A stretch of DNA of 64,000 nt from Polyangiaceae bacterium (GTDB lineage: Bacteria > Myxococcota_A > Polyangia > Polyangiales > Polyangiaceae), in NCBI GenBank assembly GCA_016715885.1, contig JADJXL010000016.1, positions 127,501 through 191,500 on the forward strand. Reading direction: 5' to 3'. A program made the translations under genes and the position numbers. Positions 56,579 to 64,000 of the stretch are shown here, piece after piece (positions within the stretch are counted from its first letter, which is position 1; the number at the start of each line of letters is the position of its first letter). The notes below the pieces were generated by a model. It did not search any database. It was not told the origin of the DNA and saw only the letters and a program-made list of their open reading frames with translations.

Positions 56579-59500
56579 TCAAACCGGATCGCGACGCTTC
56601 AAGATGACGCAAAGCACGACGAGTAGCACGAGGGTGCTGCCGCCCATCACGGCAAACGGAAGCCACGTCATCTCGTAGTGGGTAAACCCCCAGCCTCCGG
56701 CAAAGGTGTCCGATGCCATTTGCGCCACGGCGCACTTGAATTTGCCTGCTTCGATGAAGTCGGTCGGCGAGCTTTCCGAGCGCCCGAGATCGATGATCCA
56801 CGCAGGATCGTCCTGCAGCGCATTTCGTTGCGGCACGATGGCGCCTTCGAAACCCCAGCGCGCCGGGACGATCATCATCAGCGGCTTCAAGTGAGGCACG
56901 GTCGTCATGGGCACCATGAGGCCACCGAGGACGACCTGAGGGATGAGCGCGATCGGCGTGAGCGCCATGGCCGCTTCGGATGAAGTGACGACCGTGGACA
57001 AGAGAAGGCCCAGCGCGACGGCGGAGAGCGATGTGGCGACGAGGGACGCGAGCTGCATCAGGAAGGCTTGCGGGCCGCCCTGGAAACCGAGCGCGAAGAA
57101 GACGATCGCCAGAAGGACGGTGCACTGGATGATGCAGAAGAAGGCGAGCAGGATGTACTTGGAGAGCACATAGTTGAGCAGGCCGAGGTTGACCATGCGT
57201 TCGCGCAGGTAGATGGCCCGCTCGGCGACGATTTCGCGCGCAGCGTTTGAAGTTCCAAACCATACGGCTGCGACCACCAAGAAGAACACGGCACCCGTGT
57301 TGTCGCTCGTGGCCGTCATGCTCTTCATGATGTCGCCGCTCGATGTGCCTCCACCGAACTTGCGCGACAGCTCCTGCAACGCGCCGAGGCACCACGCAGG
57401 GATGGCCTTTTCCTGCCAGCCGAAGACGATCGCGAGCAGCACGCCGATGATGGGTGCTTGCGCGAGCATGATCGCGGTACCGCTCGTGTCGCGTATTTTC
57501 GTTTTGAAGTAACGCGACAAGAGCAGTCCGAGCTGGCCCGACGTGGTCGCTCGACGTTCGGGCACGCCACGCTGTCCTTGGCCCGTGCCGATCTCGCGGC
57601 GGCCCGAGTACATCTTGGAGTAGGTGGGGTTCGCGTTGTTGAAGTACTCCTGTCGCCAATCGACGGCGGCCGTTTTGCGTGCGTGGCCACGGGGCACGTT
57701 GGGATCACGTGCTCGCATGGCATCGAAAACCGCGCGTTCGCGCTGCGCGATCATCTCGAACATATCGCGTGGGTTGTCGACGTCGTTCGGTTGACGTTGT
57801 CGTTCCTTCCACGAGCCGAAGAAACGATACGCGTCGGGCTTGTTTGGCCCGAAAAACATGGGCACGCCGCCGTAACCCATGATGAAGCAGTGTGTGAACT
57901 TCTCGAACTCGTCCTTGGCCGGCTGGTGGATCGTCATGATGATCGTCTTGCCAGTGGCTTTGGTGAGGTCGTGCAGGAGCGTGATGAGCGCGGTCGTGTC
58001 GTCCGCAGCGAGGCCGGATGTAGGTTCGTCCAGGAACAAGAGGACAGGATCCGTGACAAGCTCGAGGGCGATGTTGACGCGCTTGCGCTGGCCGCCGGAG
58101 AGGATCTTCCGTTCGGGTCTGCCGATCTGGAGGTTCTTGACTCCTTCGAGACCAAGGTCCTTGATGGTCTGCTCGACGCGGGCATCGATTTCGGCCTCGG
58201 AGTAGTCGGGCGGAAGGCGGAACTTGGCGCTGTATTTGATGGCTTCGAAGACCGTGAGCTCCGGGTGCACGAGATCGTCCTGAGGGACGTAGCCAATGGA
58301 TCCGCGAAGGTTGTCGTAGATGTTGTAGAGGTCTTCGCCGTTGATGCGAACGACGCCGCTCGTGGGTGGCAAGTAGCCAGTCAACGCGAGCAGGAGCGTG
58401 GTTTTGCCCGCGCCCGATGGACCCATGAGCGCGATCATGTCGCCCGGAAGCGCCTTGAACGAGACGTCGTCGAGCAGTCGCTTCATCTCGCTCGGGTTGT
58501 CGCGATCGGGAACTTCGAGCACCAAGCTCCATGCTTCGATCTCGTACAGAGGTTTGCCCGCCCAGCGATCGGCCGAGTACTCCTCCTGAACGACTTCGAC
58601 GGCACCCGACGCTGCGAGCTCGATCTGTAGCGGCATCGGGCCGATGAAGAACTTCTCGCCGCTTTGAATGGCGACTCGTTGTCCGGGCGGGATGCGATGA
58701 CCGCGGACGTAGGTGCCGTTGGCGCTGCCTCGATCCTCGACGAAGAGCTGTCCGCCTTGGTTGTGTACGAGCGCGTGGCGGCTCGACACTTGCGGATGCT
58801 GGATGACGATGTCGTTGTCGGGTGTGCGGCCGATGCTCTTGACGGGAGCTTTGTTGGCGGCGAAGTCGAGTTGCCCGAGAACGGTTTTGTTTTTCTTCCC
58901 AGGCGCTCCTGCTTGTCCCGATGGAACCGGGCCCGAAACCGGCTGCGGCATGGACTGCATCGGAGCTGGCGACATCGGCGCGGGCGATGGTTGCGACGGC
59001 ATGGGAGCGTGCACGGGCTGTTGCATGCTTTGCATCGGAGCGTGCACGGGCTGCTGCATGCTTTGCATGGGGCCGCGCGACGCCTGCGCGAGGCGCATGA
59101 GCAGCTCGACGGGAATTGGCACGGGGCCGAACGCGATGATGCCGTTCGGATCGATGGGCACTGGCTGGGTTGGCGCAATCTTTTGAGCACCAACATATGT
59201 GCCGCTCGTCGAACCGTTGTCCACGACGCACATGCGATCGAGCATCACGGTGGCGTGATGGCTGGAGACGCTCGGGTGTTGAATGACGAGCGAAGCACGT
59301 GCGGGATCGCGGCCGATGACGAGTTGTCCTGGAGGCGCCGTGACGGTGCCGGTCGTCATGATGGACATGACGACTGCCGGGTGGCTGAGCGGTACGGGGG
59401 CGTTTCCTACGACAAACTGCGTGCGGAAATCGAAAGGAACTTCCTCGCCCGGAGCGATCGGTCTGCCATTGGCCATCGATGGTCCAGAGCCACCGATGAA

Positions 59501-59629
59501 GACGAGCCGCCCGCCGCCTTGATGAACGATGCGTGCGTGCTCGGGAAGTACGGAGCCATCGGGAATGACGACATCGCACGAGGGGGCGCTGCCGATGGTG
59601 ACGATCTGCTTGCCAAAACCGGGAACCAT
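56579..59629 (-). CDS. ABC transporter with three FHA domains
   Basis: A 1016-residue fusion. Three FHA-like folds occupy about 5-75, 100-175 (RDPARASLVIQHPSVSSHHA) and 260-335 (RTPDNDIVIQHPQVSSRHA, GSANGTYVRG). A linker repeats PMQSMQQPVHA. The ABC ATPase follows: Walker A GPSGAGKTT near 403, signature LSGGQRKR near 508 and DEPTSGL near 532, as in ABCG-type half transporters. The C-terminal 300 residues carry six membrane helices of the ABC-2 kind. FHA domains would bind phosphothreonine, so transport is likely controlled by kinase and the adjacent PP2C phosphatase. The ATG with AAAGGTGA 5 nt upstream is preferred over a GTG three codons earlier. Confidence 0.92.
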   Translation of the reverse strand: MVPGFGKQIVTIGSAPSCDVVIPDGSVLPEHARIVHQGGGRLVFIGGSGPSMANGRPIAPGEEVPFDFRTQFVVGNAPVPLSHPAVVMSIMTTGTVTAPPGQLVIGRDPARASLVIQHPSVSSHHATVMLDRMCVVDNGSTSGTYVGAQKIAPTQPVPIDPNGIIAFGPVPIPVELLMRLAQASRGPMQSMQQPVHAPMQSMQQPVHAPMPSQPSPAPMSPAPMQSMPQPVSGPVPSGQAGAPGKKNKTVLGQLDFAANKAPVKSIGRTPDNDIVIQHPQVSSRHALVHNQGGQLFVEDRGSANGTYVRGHRIPPGQRVAIQSGEKFFIGPMPLQIELAASGAVEVVQEEYSADRWAGKPLYEIEAWSLVLEVPDRDNPSEMKRLLDDVSFKALPGDMIALMGPSGAGKTTLLLALTGYLPPTSGVVRINGEDLYNIYDNLRGSIGYVPQDDLVHPELTVFEAIKYSAKFRLPPDYSEAEIDARVEQTIKDLGLEGVKNLQIGRPERKILSGGQRKRVNIALELVTDPVLLFLDEPTSGLAADDTTALITLLHDLTKATGKTIIMTIHQPAKDEFEKFTHCFIMGYGGVPMFFGPNKPDAYRFFGSWKERQRQPNDVDNPRDMFEMIAQRERAVFDAMRARDPNVPRGHARKTAAVDWRQEYFNNANPTYSKMYSGRREIGTGQGQRGVPERRATTSGQLGLLLSRYFKTKIRDTSGTAIMLAQAPIIGVLLAIVFGWQEKAIPAWCLGALQELSRKFGGGTSSGDIMKSMTATSDNTGAVFFLVVAAVWFGTSNAAREIVAERAIYLRERMVNLGLLNYVLSKYILLAFFCIIQCTVLLAIVFFALGFQGGPQAFLMQLASLVATSLSAVALGLLLSTVVTSSEAAMALTPIALIPQVVLGGLMVPMTTVPHLKPLMMIVPARWGFEGAIVPQRNALQDDPAWIIDLGRSESSPTDFIEAGKFKCAVAQMASDTFAGGWGFTHYEMTWLPFAVMGGSTLVLLVVLCVILKRRDPV
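59005..59070 (-). repeat. 33-bp in-gene direct repeat in the FHA-ABC linker
   Basis: Two adjacent 33-bp copies encode PMQSMQQPVHA twice, and a third diverged copy (PMQSMPQPV) lies a little further on. The stretch is the flexible linker between the second and third FHA domains. Copy number may vary between strains. Confidence 0.8.
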
Positions 59630-59694
59630 GAGGGTCACCTTTCAACACGAACGGTCACGAGGAACAACATGCACGACGAACGAACGACGAAGCG

Positions 59695-61008
59695 CTAGCG
59701 AAGCCATAACGCCCAGATGAGCAGCAAGAGCAGAACCGCGATGACCGCAGACATCCCAATGAACACGTACAAGATGCCCGTTTGCGAAGGCCGACCTGCG
59801 CGGGTGCTCGATGCGGGATTGAGCGTGTTCGATGGTTGCGGCGGTGGCGGATCCGTCGCTTGAATTTGTGTTGGCTGCACCGGTGCATGGCGCGTCGATG
59901 CCGGTGGCAGAGGCAACTGCGCTGCGATCGGCGTCAGGCGCGCCGCTCCGCCCGGAGATTCGGAAATCGTCGGCGATGAACCGGAGGGGCGGTCGACGGC
60001 CGTCGGACCAACGGGCGCCCAGTTCGATGGCGATGATGCTGCCGCCGGTGGAACAGGCGTCGACACGAGCGTGGTCGCGATGGGCGGCGGTGGCATGCCA
60101 ACCTTCGTTTGCGGATACGAGTCGGCAGCCGTCATGGGACGCGTTTCATGCGGAGGCATGGGGCGCGGAGCAACCGCAGTCCCGCCGAGCGCCGGACCTT
60201 CGGGAATCGTTTGCGAAGTGCGCATCGGCGTGTCGACGACACGCACCATCTGCACGGTGATGTTGTCGTGTCCGCCGCGATCGTTGGCGAGCTCCACGAG
60301 CTGCTTGCACGCGTGTGCCAACGTGCCGCTCGTCATGGTTTGTCGAACCGAACGCAAGATGTCGGCGCCGAGAACGAGGTCGGTGAGGCCATCACTGGCG
60401 AGCAAAAAGATGTCGCCGGGGAACAGCTCCATCGGCTCGGGCCTCACCTCGACTTCGACTTCGGGGCCCATACCGAGTGCACGCGTGATCTTGTTGGCCT
60501 CGGGGTGCCCTATCGCTTCGGCTTCGGAAATCATGCCGGAGTCGATCATGCTCTGCACGACGGAGTGATCGCGCGTGAGTGGATAGATCTGGCCGGCTCG
60601 AATGCAGTACGCACGACTGTCTCCGACGTGAGCGACGTCGAGGCCGCGATCACCGAGAAGCAACGCAACGACCGTCGAACCGGGTCGAGCTCGGTTGTCG
60701 GGTGGTCCGCCGAGGAGGAAGACGCGGCGTCCTGCTTCCTCCAACGCAGCCTTCATCGCAGCGCTGGCGGGTATTCCAGGTGGAGCTTGATCGATGCGTT
60801 CGAAGATGGTGGCGATGGCCGTGCGACTCGCTTCACGTCCCCCGTAGTGACCACCCATTCCATCGCAGAGGACCACGAGATGGCCGAAGCGCGTATCGCT
60901 GTAACCGCAGGAATCCTCGTTGATTTGTTTGGCCGGATCACGCCCCGGATCGGTCGCTTCGGCGTATTCGATGCGGACGCGTATGCCGGAGGCGTGGGTG
61001 TTTTGCAT
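59695..61008 (-). CDS. PP2C-family Ser/Thr phosphatase with C-terminal membrane helix
   Basis: A 437-residue phosphatase. The PP2C motifs are all present in the first 255 residues: QINEDSCG, VVLCDGMGGHYGGREA, DVAHVGDSRAYC, LTRDHSVV, LLASDGLTDLV and RGGHDNITVQMV, including the metal-binding Asp residues. A 150-residue Pro/Ala/Ser-rich linker leads to one C-terminal helix (GILYVFIGMSAVIAVLLLLL), giving a cytosolic catalytic domain tethered to the membrane. It is encoded 65 bases before the FHA-ABC transporter gene, whose FHA ligands it probably dephosphorylates. Confidence 0.94.
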   Translation of the reverse strand: MQNTHASGIRVRIEYAEATDPGRDPAKQINEDSCGYSDTRFGHLVVLCDGMGGHYGGREASRTAIATIFERIDQAPPGIPASAAMKAALEEAGRRVFLLGGPPDNRARPGSTVVALLLGDRGLDVAHVGDSRAYCIRAGQIYPLTRDHSVVQSMIDSGMISEAEAIGHPEANKITRALGMGPEVEVEVRPEPMELFPGDIFLLASDGLTDLVLGADILRSVRQTMTSGTLAHACKQLVELANDRGGHDNITVQMVRVVDTPMRTSQTIPEGPALGGTAVAPRPMPPHETRPMTAADSYPQTKVGMPPPPIATTLVSTPVPPAAASSPSNWAPVGPTAVDRPSGSSPTISESPGGAARLTPIAAQLPLPPASTRHAPVQPTQIQATDPPPPQPSNTLNPASSTRAGRPSQTGILYVFIGMSAVIAVLLLLLIWALWLR

Positions 61009-61055
61009 GGGCGAGAAAAAGGGCAGGGCACGCAGCGAGCCGCGTCGGTCTCAGC

Positions 61056-63212
61056 CTACTCCAATCGCACGTTGAACTCGATGGGGCCGAACCGAAGAAC
61101 GGCTCCCGGAGGCACGACGGTCCAAACCAGCGGCGGAATGCGGTTGGAATTGATGTTGGTGCCGTTGTTCGAGTTCTCGTCGCGCACGAAGACCTGGCCA
61201 TTTTCGAACTTGATTACTGCGTGATTGCCACTCACGCGAGGTTCGTTGATGACGATCTGGCACGAAGAACCATCGCGGCCGACGCGCATCTCCTGGCCAG
61301 GCATGAACGTGAAGACGCCAATGGAGCTCGAGAGCACCGCGCGACTTGCAGAGCCGCCCATGCCTGGCGGCGGTCCATAACCGCCACCACCGAAGTCGGG
61401 TCCGGACATGGGTGGCGGGGGACCGTACCCACCTTGAGGCATCGAAGGACCAGCGACGACCGGTCGCGGTGCTTGCGTAGGCGCTGGTGCACGACGCTTG
61501 TTGCCACCGCCGCGGAAGATGGAGACGACGAGCAGGATGAGGACGACGCCGCCGAACGTGATGCCTCCGATGAGCAAGTAGGGCAGGGGCGCTTCCTTCG
61601 CTTTGACGGTGATGATCTTGTCGGCCGTGATGGCGCTCGTGCGCTTGGCTTGGTTGTCGTAGACGATGAGCCGCGCAGTCATGGCTTCGCCCTTGCCCGA
61701 GAGGAACTTGTCGGACTTCGGCAACTCGAACTCGACCATGCTTTCGCCTGCCGTGATGGCTTTGCCGCGCATGCCTTGCTCGATGAGGGACCTCTGTGCC
61801 TTCTTGGCGTCGTCGATGCCTCCGCCTTGCAACGATGCGGGCGCAGGCTGGTTCTTCGGCACCATGTAGAGCTCTGCGCGTTGCGCGTTTCCGCCCCAGC
61901 AGAAGTTGCCGTAGACCTTCAGCGTTCCGCCGGGATACGCGGGCTCTTTCGCTGCAGCGCGCTCGGTGGCCTCGCGATCGATGTCGAGCGGCCACTGAGA
62001 CGGATCGATGCCGACGGGAACGTTCTGAAACGTTGCATCACCGGCAATCGGAGGATCGGTGGACAAGAACGCGAGCTTCAGCGTTTGCGTGAGGCTCAGC
62101 GCCACGCACGACACACGCCACTTGACGATGTGCATCTTGTTGAAGCGCGTGCGAACGACGTTGACGATGTTGGCGGCGCGGGCTTCCTGCCGGTCGCGCA
62201 CGATGCTGTGGAACCCACCGATCTCGGGGTTCGCCATGCCCTCCATGAATTCGCGGGCACTTGCAGCAAACTCTTCGATCACCTTGTTCGGGAACCAAAT
62301 CGAGATGACGGGGACGGGCGTCTTGGGAAGGACTTCGTTGTTCTCGGGAAAACGCCCCTTCGTCAGGTAGTCCTTGAGCAGAGCGGCGGATGCAGGAGAC
62401 GAGCTGACGTCACCTCCGGCCGAGCCGTTTGACAAGACAACCATCGCCTGATGCATCGGCACGACGACGTTGGATCCGACGTTGCCGAGCTCTTTGAAGC
62501 CATCGGTCGCGGCCGTCTTGATGATGTTGAACAGGGGCCTCGTGCGTCCTTGGGTCGGGAACGTGTTGCGCACGTTCGCGATGACTTGCAGCGCAGCCTG
62601 CTTGTTGTTCACCCACTTCGAGTCTTCGACGACGCTCCTGTCGTTGAAGAACATGACGTTGACGATGTCGTTCGGTCCCATCGCGTTGACGAAAGCGCTC
62701 GCGACGGCCTTCGCTTCGTCGAATCGAGTTCCCATCGACGAAGCCGCGTCGATGAGAATGAGCCACGCAGTTCCGACGCCCGGTTGGTTTGCACTCTCGC
62801 CCCACCGCGCCTTGGATTCGAAACGCGCCATCGTGTCCGATCCATCGACGGAGACCGTGAGGATCGCGTTCTTCTCGGGGAAGTCGAACGACGAATAGAG
62901 GGCGTTGGGCTGCTCGAGAGCATTGGACACGCAGTCGAAAAAGGCGTCGCCGTTGAGCGTTGCGCAGGGGCGCGTCGCATCGGACACGCGTTTGTTCTGC
63001 ACGAGATCGATGACCGTCGTGAGAACCGGCGCGCCATCGACGGTGCTCGTGCGCGGATCGATGCGAAGGATCTTTGCTTCGGGGGCGGCGAACGACGACG
63101 CAGGAGCGCAAAGGAGCGCCACGAGAGCCGCGAGCACGGTGAGAGCCAAGAGCGGAGCTTTGGCGCGTGCTCGGAAGGAGTGGACGGCTGCTGCGGTGGG
63201 GAGCGGTGTCAT
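61056..63212 (-). CDS. VWA domain membrane protein with C-terminal FHA domain
   Basis: A 718-residue protein: signal peptide or anchor (about 20-45), then an exported VWA domain near 110-330. The metal site AWLILIDAASSMG has Ala where the first Ser of DxSxS is expected, so metal binding may be weak. A membrane helix lies near 520-545 (LLIGGITFGGVVLILLVVS), then a Pro/Gly linker and a cytosolic FHA domain at about 620-715 (VGRDGSSCQIVINEPRVSG, SNNGTNINSN). It would link an outside contact to phosphothreonine signalling inside. GGAGG lies 9 nt before the ATG. Located 47 bases upstream of the PP2C gene. Confidence 0.88.
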   Translation of the reverse strand: MTPLPTAAAVHSFRARAKAPLLALTVLAALVALLCAPASSFAAPEAKILRIDPRTSTVDGAPVLTTVIDLVQNKRVSDATRPCATLNGDAFFDCVSNALEQPNALYSSFDFPEKNAILTVSVDGSDTMARFESKARWGESANQPGVGTAWLILIDAASSMGTRFDEAKAVASAFVNAMGPNDIVNVMFFNDRSVVEDSKWVNNKQAALQVIANVRNTFPTQGRTRPLFNIIKTAATDGFKELGNVGSNVVVPMHQAMVVLSNGSAGGDVSSSPASAALLKDYLTKGRFPENNEVLPKTPVPVISIWFPNKVIEEFAASAREFMEGMANPEIGGFHSIVRDRQEARAANIVNVVRTRFNKMHIVKWRVSCVALSLTQTLKLAFLSTDPPIAGDATFQNVPVGIDPSQWPLDIDREATERAAAKEPAYPGGTLKVYGNFCWGGNAQRAELYMVPKNQPAPASLQGGGIDDAKKAQRSLIEQGMRGKAITAGESMVEFELPKSDKFLSGKGEAMTARLIVYDNQAKRTSAITADKIITVKAKEAPLPYLLIGGITFGGVVLILLVVSIFRGGGNKRRAPAPTQAPRPVVAGPSMPQGGYGPPPPMSGPDFGGGGYGPPPGMGGSASRAVLSSSIGVFTFMPGQEMRVGRDGSSCQIVINEPRVSGNHAVIKFENGQVFVRDENSNNGTNINSNRIPPLVWTVVPPGAVLRFGPIEFNVRLE

Positions 63213-63470
63213 GAAGTAAGCCTCCAATGGTCTTGGTGCTCGGCGCGACAAACCCGTCGATGGCCGCGTGCGCGACACTGCATGCGCGATTTTCGAGGCG
63301 GAGTGTTGGACTTTTCGAGGGTGTTTGTTTCGACGAACGGTGTGTTGCGCCGGATGCGTTCGATACGCGAGACTTCGGCCTTGCGACTCGAGCGCAGAGA
63401 GAACGTCATCTCTTCGAGGATCCGGGTTCGGAGATCGGAACGTTTCGCACGGTGACTCTCCGCGCGATCT

Positions 63471-64000
63471 CTAGGTGCGAGCGGTGATGACGATCGTGAT
63501 GACACTGAAGCCGCCGAAGCGGATCTTGTCGCCATCACGAAGCTCGCGCCGTCCTTTGAAACCAATGGCATCTTCGTTGTGGAAGGTGCCGTTTGTCGAA
63601 CCGAGATCATGCAGAACGAACCGTCCCCCTTCGCAGTCGATGGCTGCGTGATGGGTCGACGTCGTTCCGTGAGCGATCTCGATGTCGAGCTTTTGGCCGG
63701 TGTCCGCGCGGCCGATGCTGTTGCGACCTTGCCAGAGCGGCCAGAACTTCCCGAGCGGGTCGTCCTGGTAGCTGACGAGAAATCCAGCAAGAGCACGCCG
63801 CTCCGTCGGCGACGCTGCTCCGCCGCCATGCCTCGGTGCAGGCGCACCTGCACCACCAAGCGCCGTGGATGCACTCGAACCTTGCCGAGCCTTGTGCTCG
63901 GGATAGCCGCCTTCTGCGGCGGGCGCAGGCGGCGGACCAAATCCACCGTCGCCTGCCATCGGCGGAGGCGCTGGAGGCGGCGGGCCAAAGCCGCCACGCG
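63471..64000 (-). CDS. FHA-domain protein, 5' end outside the window
   Basis: The visible 176 codons end in a complete FHA domain (about the last 95 residues: NSIGRADTGQKLDIEIAHGT, TSTHHAAIDCEGG, STNGTFHNEDAIG). They begin in a low-complexity Pro/Gly region that stays open to the window edge (units like GGFGPPP repeat), so the gene starts further right. An ATG at 63959 is in frame but sits inside the repeated Pro/Gly stretch and is unlikely to be the start. The gene lies 258 bases upstream of the VWA-FHA gene in the same direction; that gap holds no other gene. Confidence 0.85.
   Translation of the reverse strand, partial: RGGFGPPPPAPPPMAGDGGFGPPPAPAAEGGYPEHKARQGSSASTALGGAGAPAPRHGGGAASPTERRALAGFLVSYQDDPLGKFWPLWQGRNSIGRADTGQKLDIEIAHGTTSTHHAAIDCEGGRFVLHDLGSTNGTFHNEDAIGFKGRRELRDGDKIRFGGFSVITIVITART

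Overview
The window is a stretch of a myxobacterial chromosome, most likely of the Polyangiales (Sorangium/Polyangium side). Coding GC is high. There are many lipoproteins and two proteins with MYXO-CTERM-like tails. Signalling is of the eukaryote-like type (a Ser/Thr kinase, a PP2C phosphatase and many FHA domains), and there is a SitA/SitI-like toxin and immunity pair. The placement rests on gene content and remembered family knowledge; no database was consulted.

Layout. Positions 1-2820 are the end of an rRNA operon: most of a 23S gene, a 5S gene and a strong terminator. From 3 to 13.7 kb lie housekeeping-type genes: a GT51 glycosyltransferase, tadA directly behind its own substrate tRNA-Arg(ACG), a P460-like haem lipoprotein, a CoxE-type VWA protein, an acyl-CoA carboxylase subunit, a secreted subtilase and NagZ. 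From 13.7 to 16.5 kb is a putative small-molecule signalling cassette: a FeeM/LuxI-like acyltransferase, a haem-oxygenase-like diiron enzyme and a convergent LuxR-type regulator. From 16.7 to 22.7 kb are a kinase-STAND fusion, a TPR outer protein, a Cys-rich exported protein and an FHA-sigma54 activator. From 22.7 to 31.7 kb is accessory DNA: a 14-residue periodic Arg/Pro/Gly/Leu repeat ORF, an SMP-30 lipoprotein, an ATPase/PIN-like pair that looks like a defence or conflict module, palindromes, a copper monooxygenase-like lipoprotein and a TonB-dependent receptor. A 45-bp tandem array follows at 31.4-31.7 kb.

From 31.7 to 43.9 kb come a DUF3352/pilin-like lipoprotein, an acyl-CoA dehydrogenase, a phospholipase C-like Tat lipoprotein with an amidohydrolase, an RCC1 lipoprotein broken at a G7 run, a 22-bp degenerate array and the SitA/SitI-like pair. 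From 44 to 52.4 kb lie a PAS-STAS sensor, a two-gene beta-propeller/dihaem cytochrome operon, a VIT-family transporter, a KGG stress protein and a Tll0287-like haem lipoprotein.

From 52.5 kb to the right edge one long co-directional minus-strand run joins FHA, VWA-FHA and PP2C proteins to an ABC transporter with three FHA domains. It then continues into a TonB-dependent receptor, a lipoprotein and a zinc-ribbon protein. Spacings in this run are short except for one 258-bp gap, so it probably acts as a phosphorylation-controlled envelope export or uptake system.

The most unusual items are the repeat ORF at 22.7 kb, the acyltransferase/diiron oxidase/LuxR cassette, the ATPase/PIN-like pair, the SitA/SitI-like pair, and a 23S gene that looks about 190 nt short in domain III.
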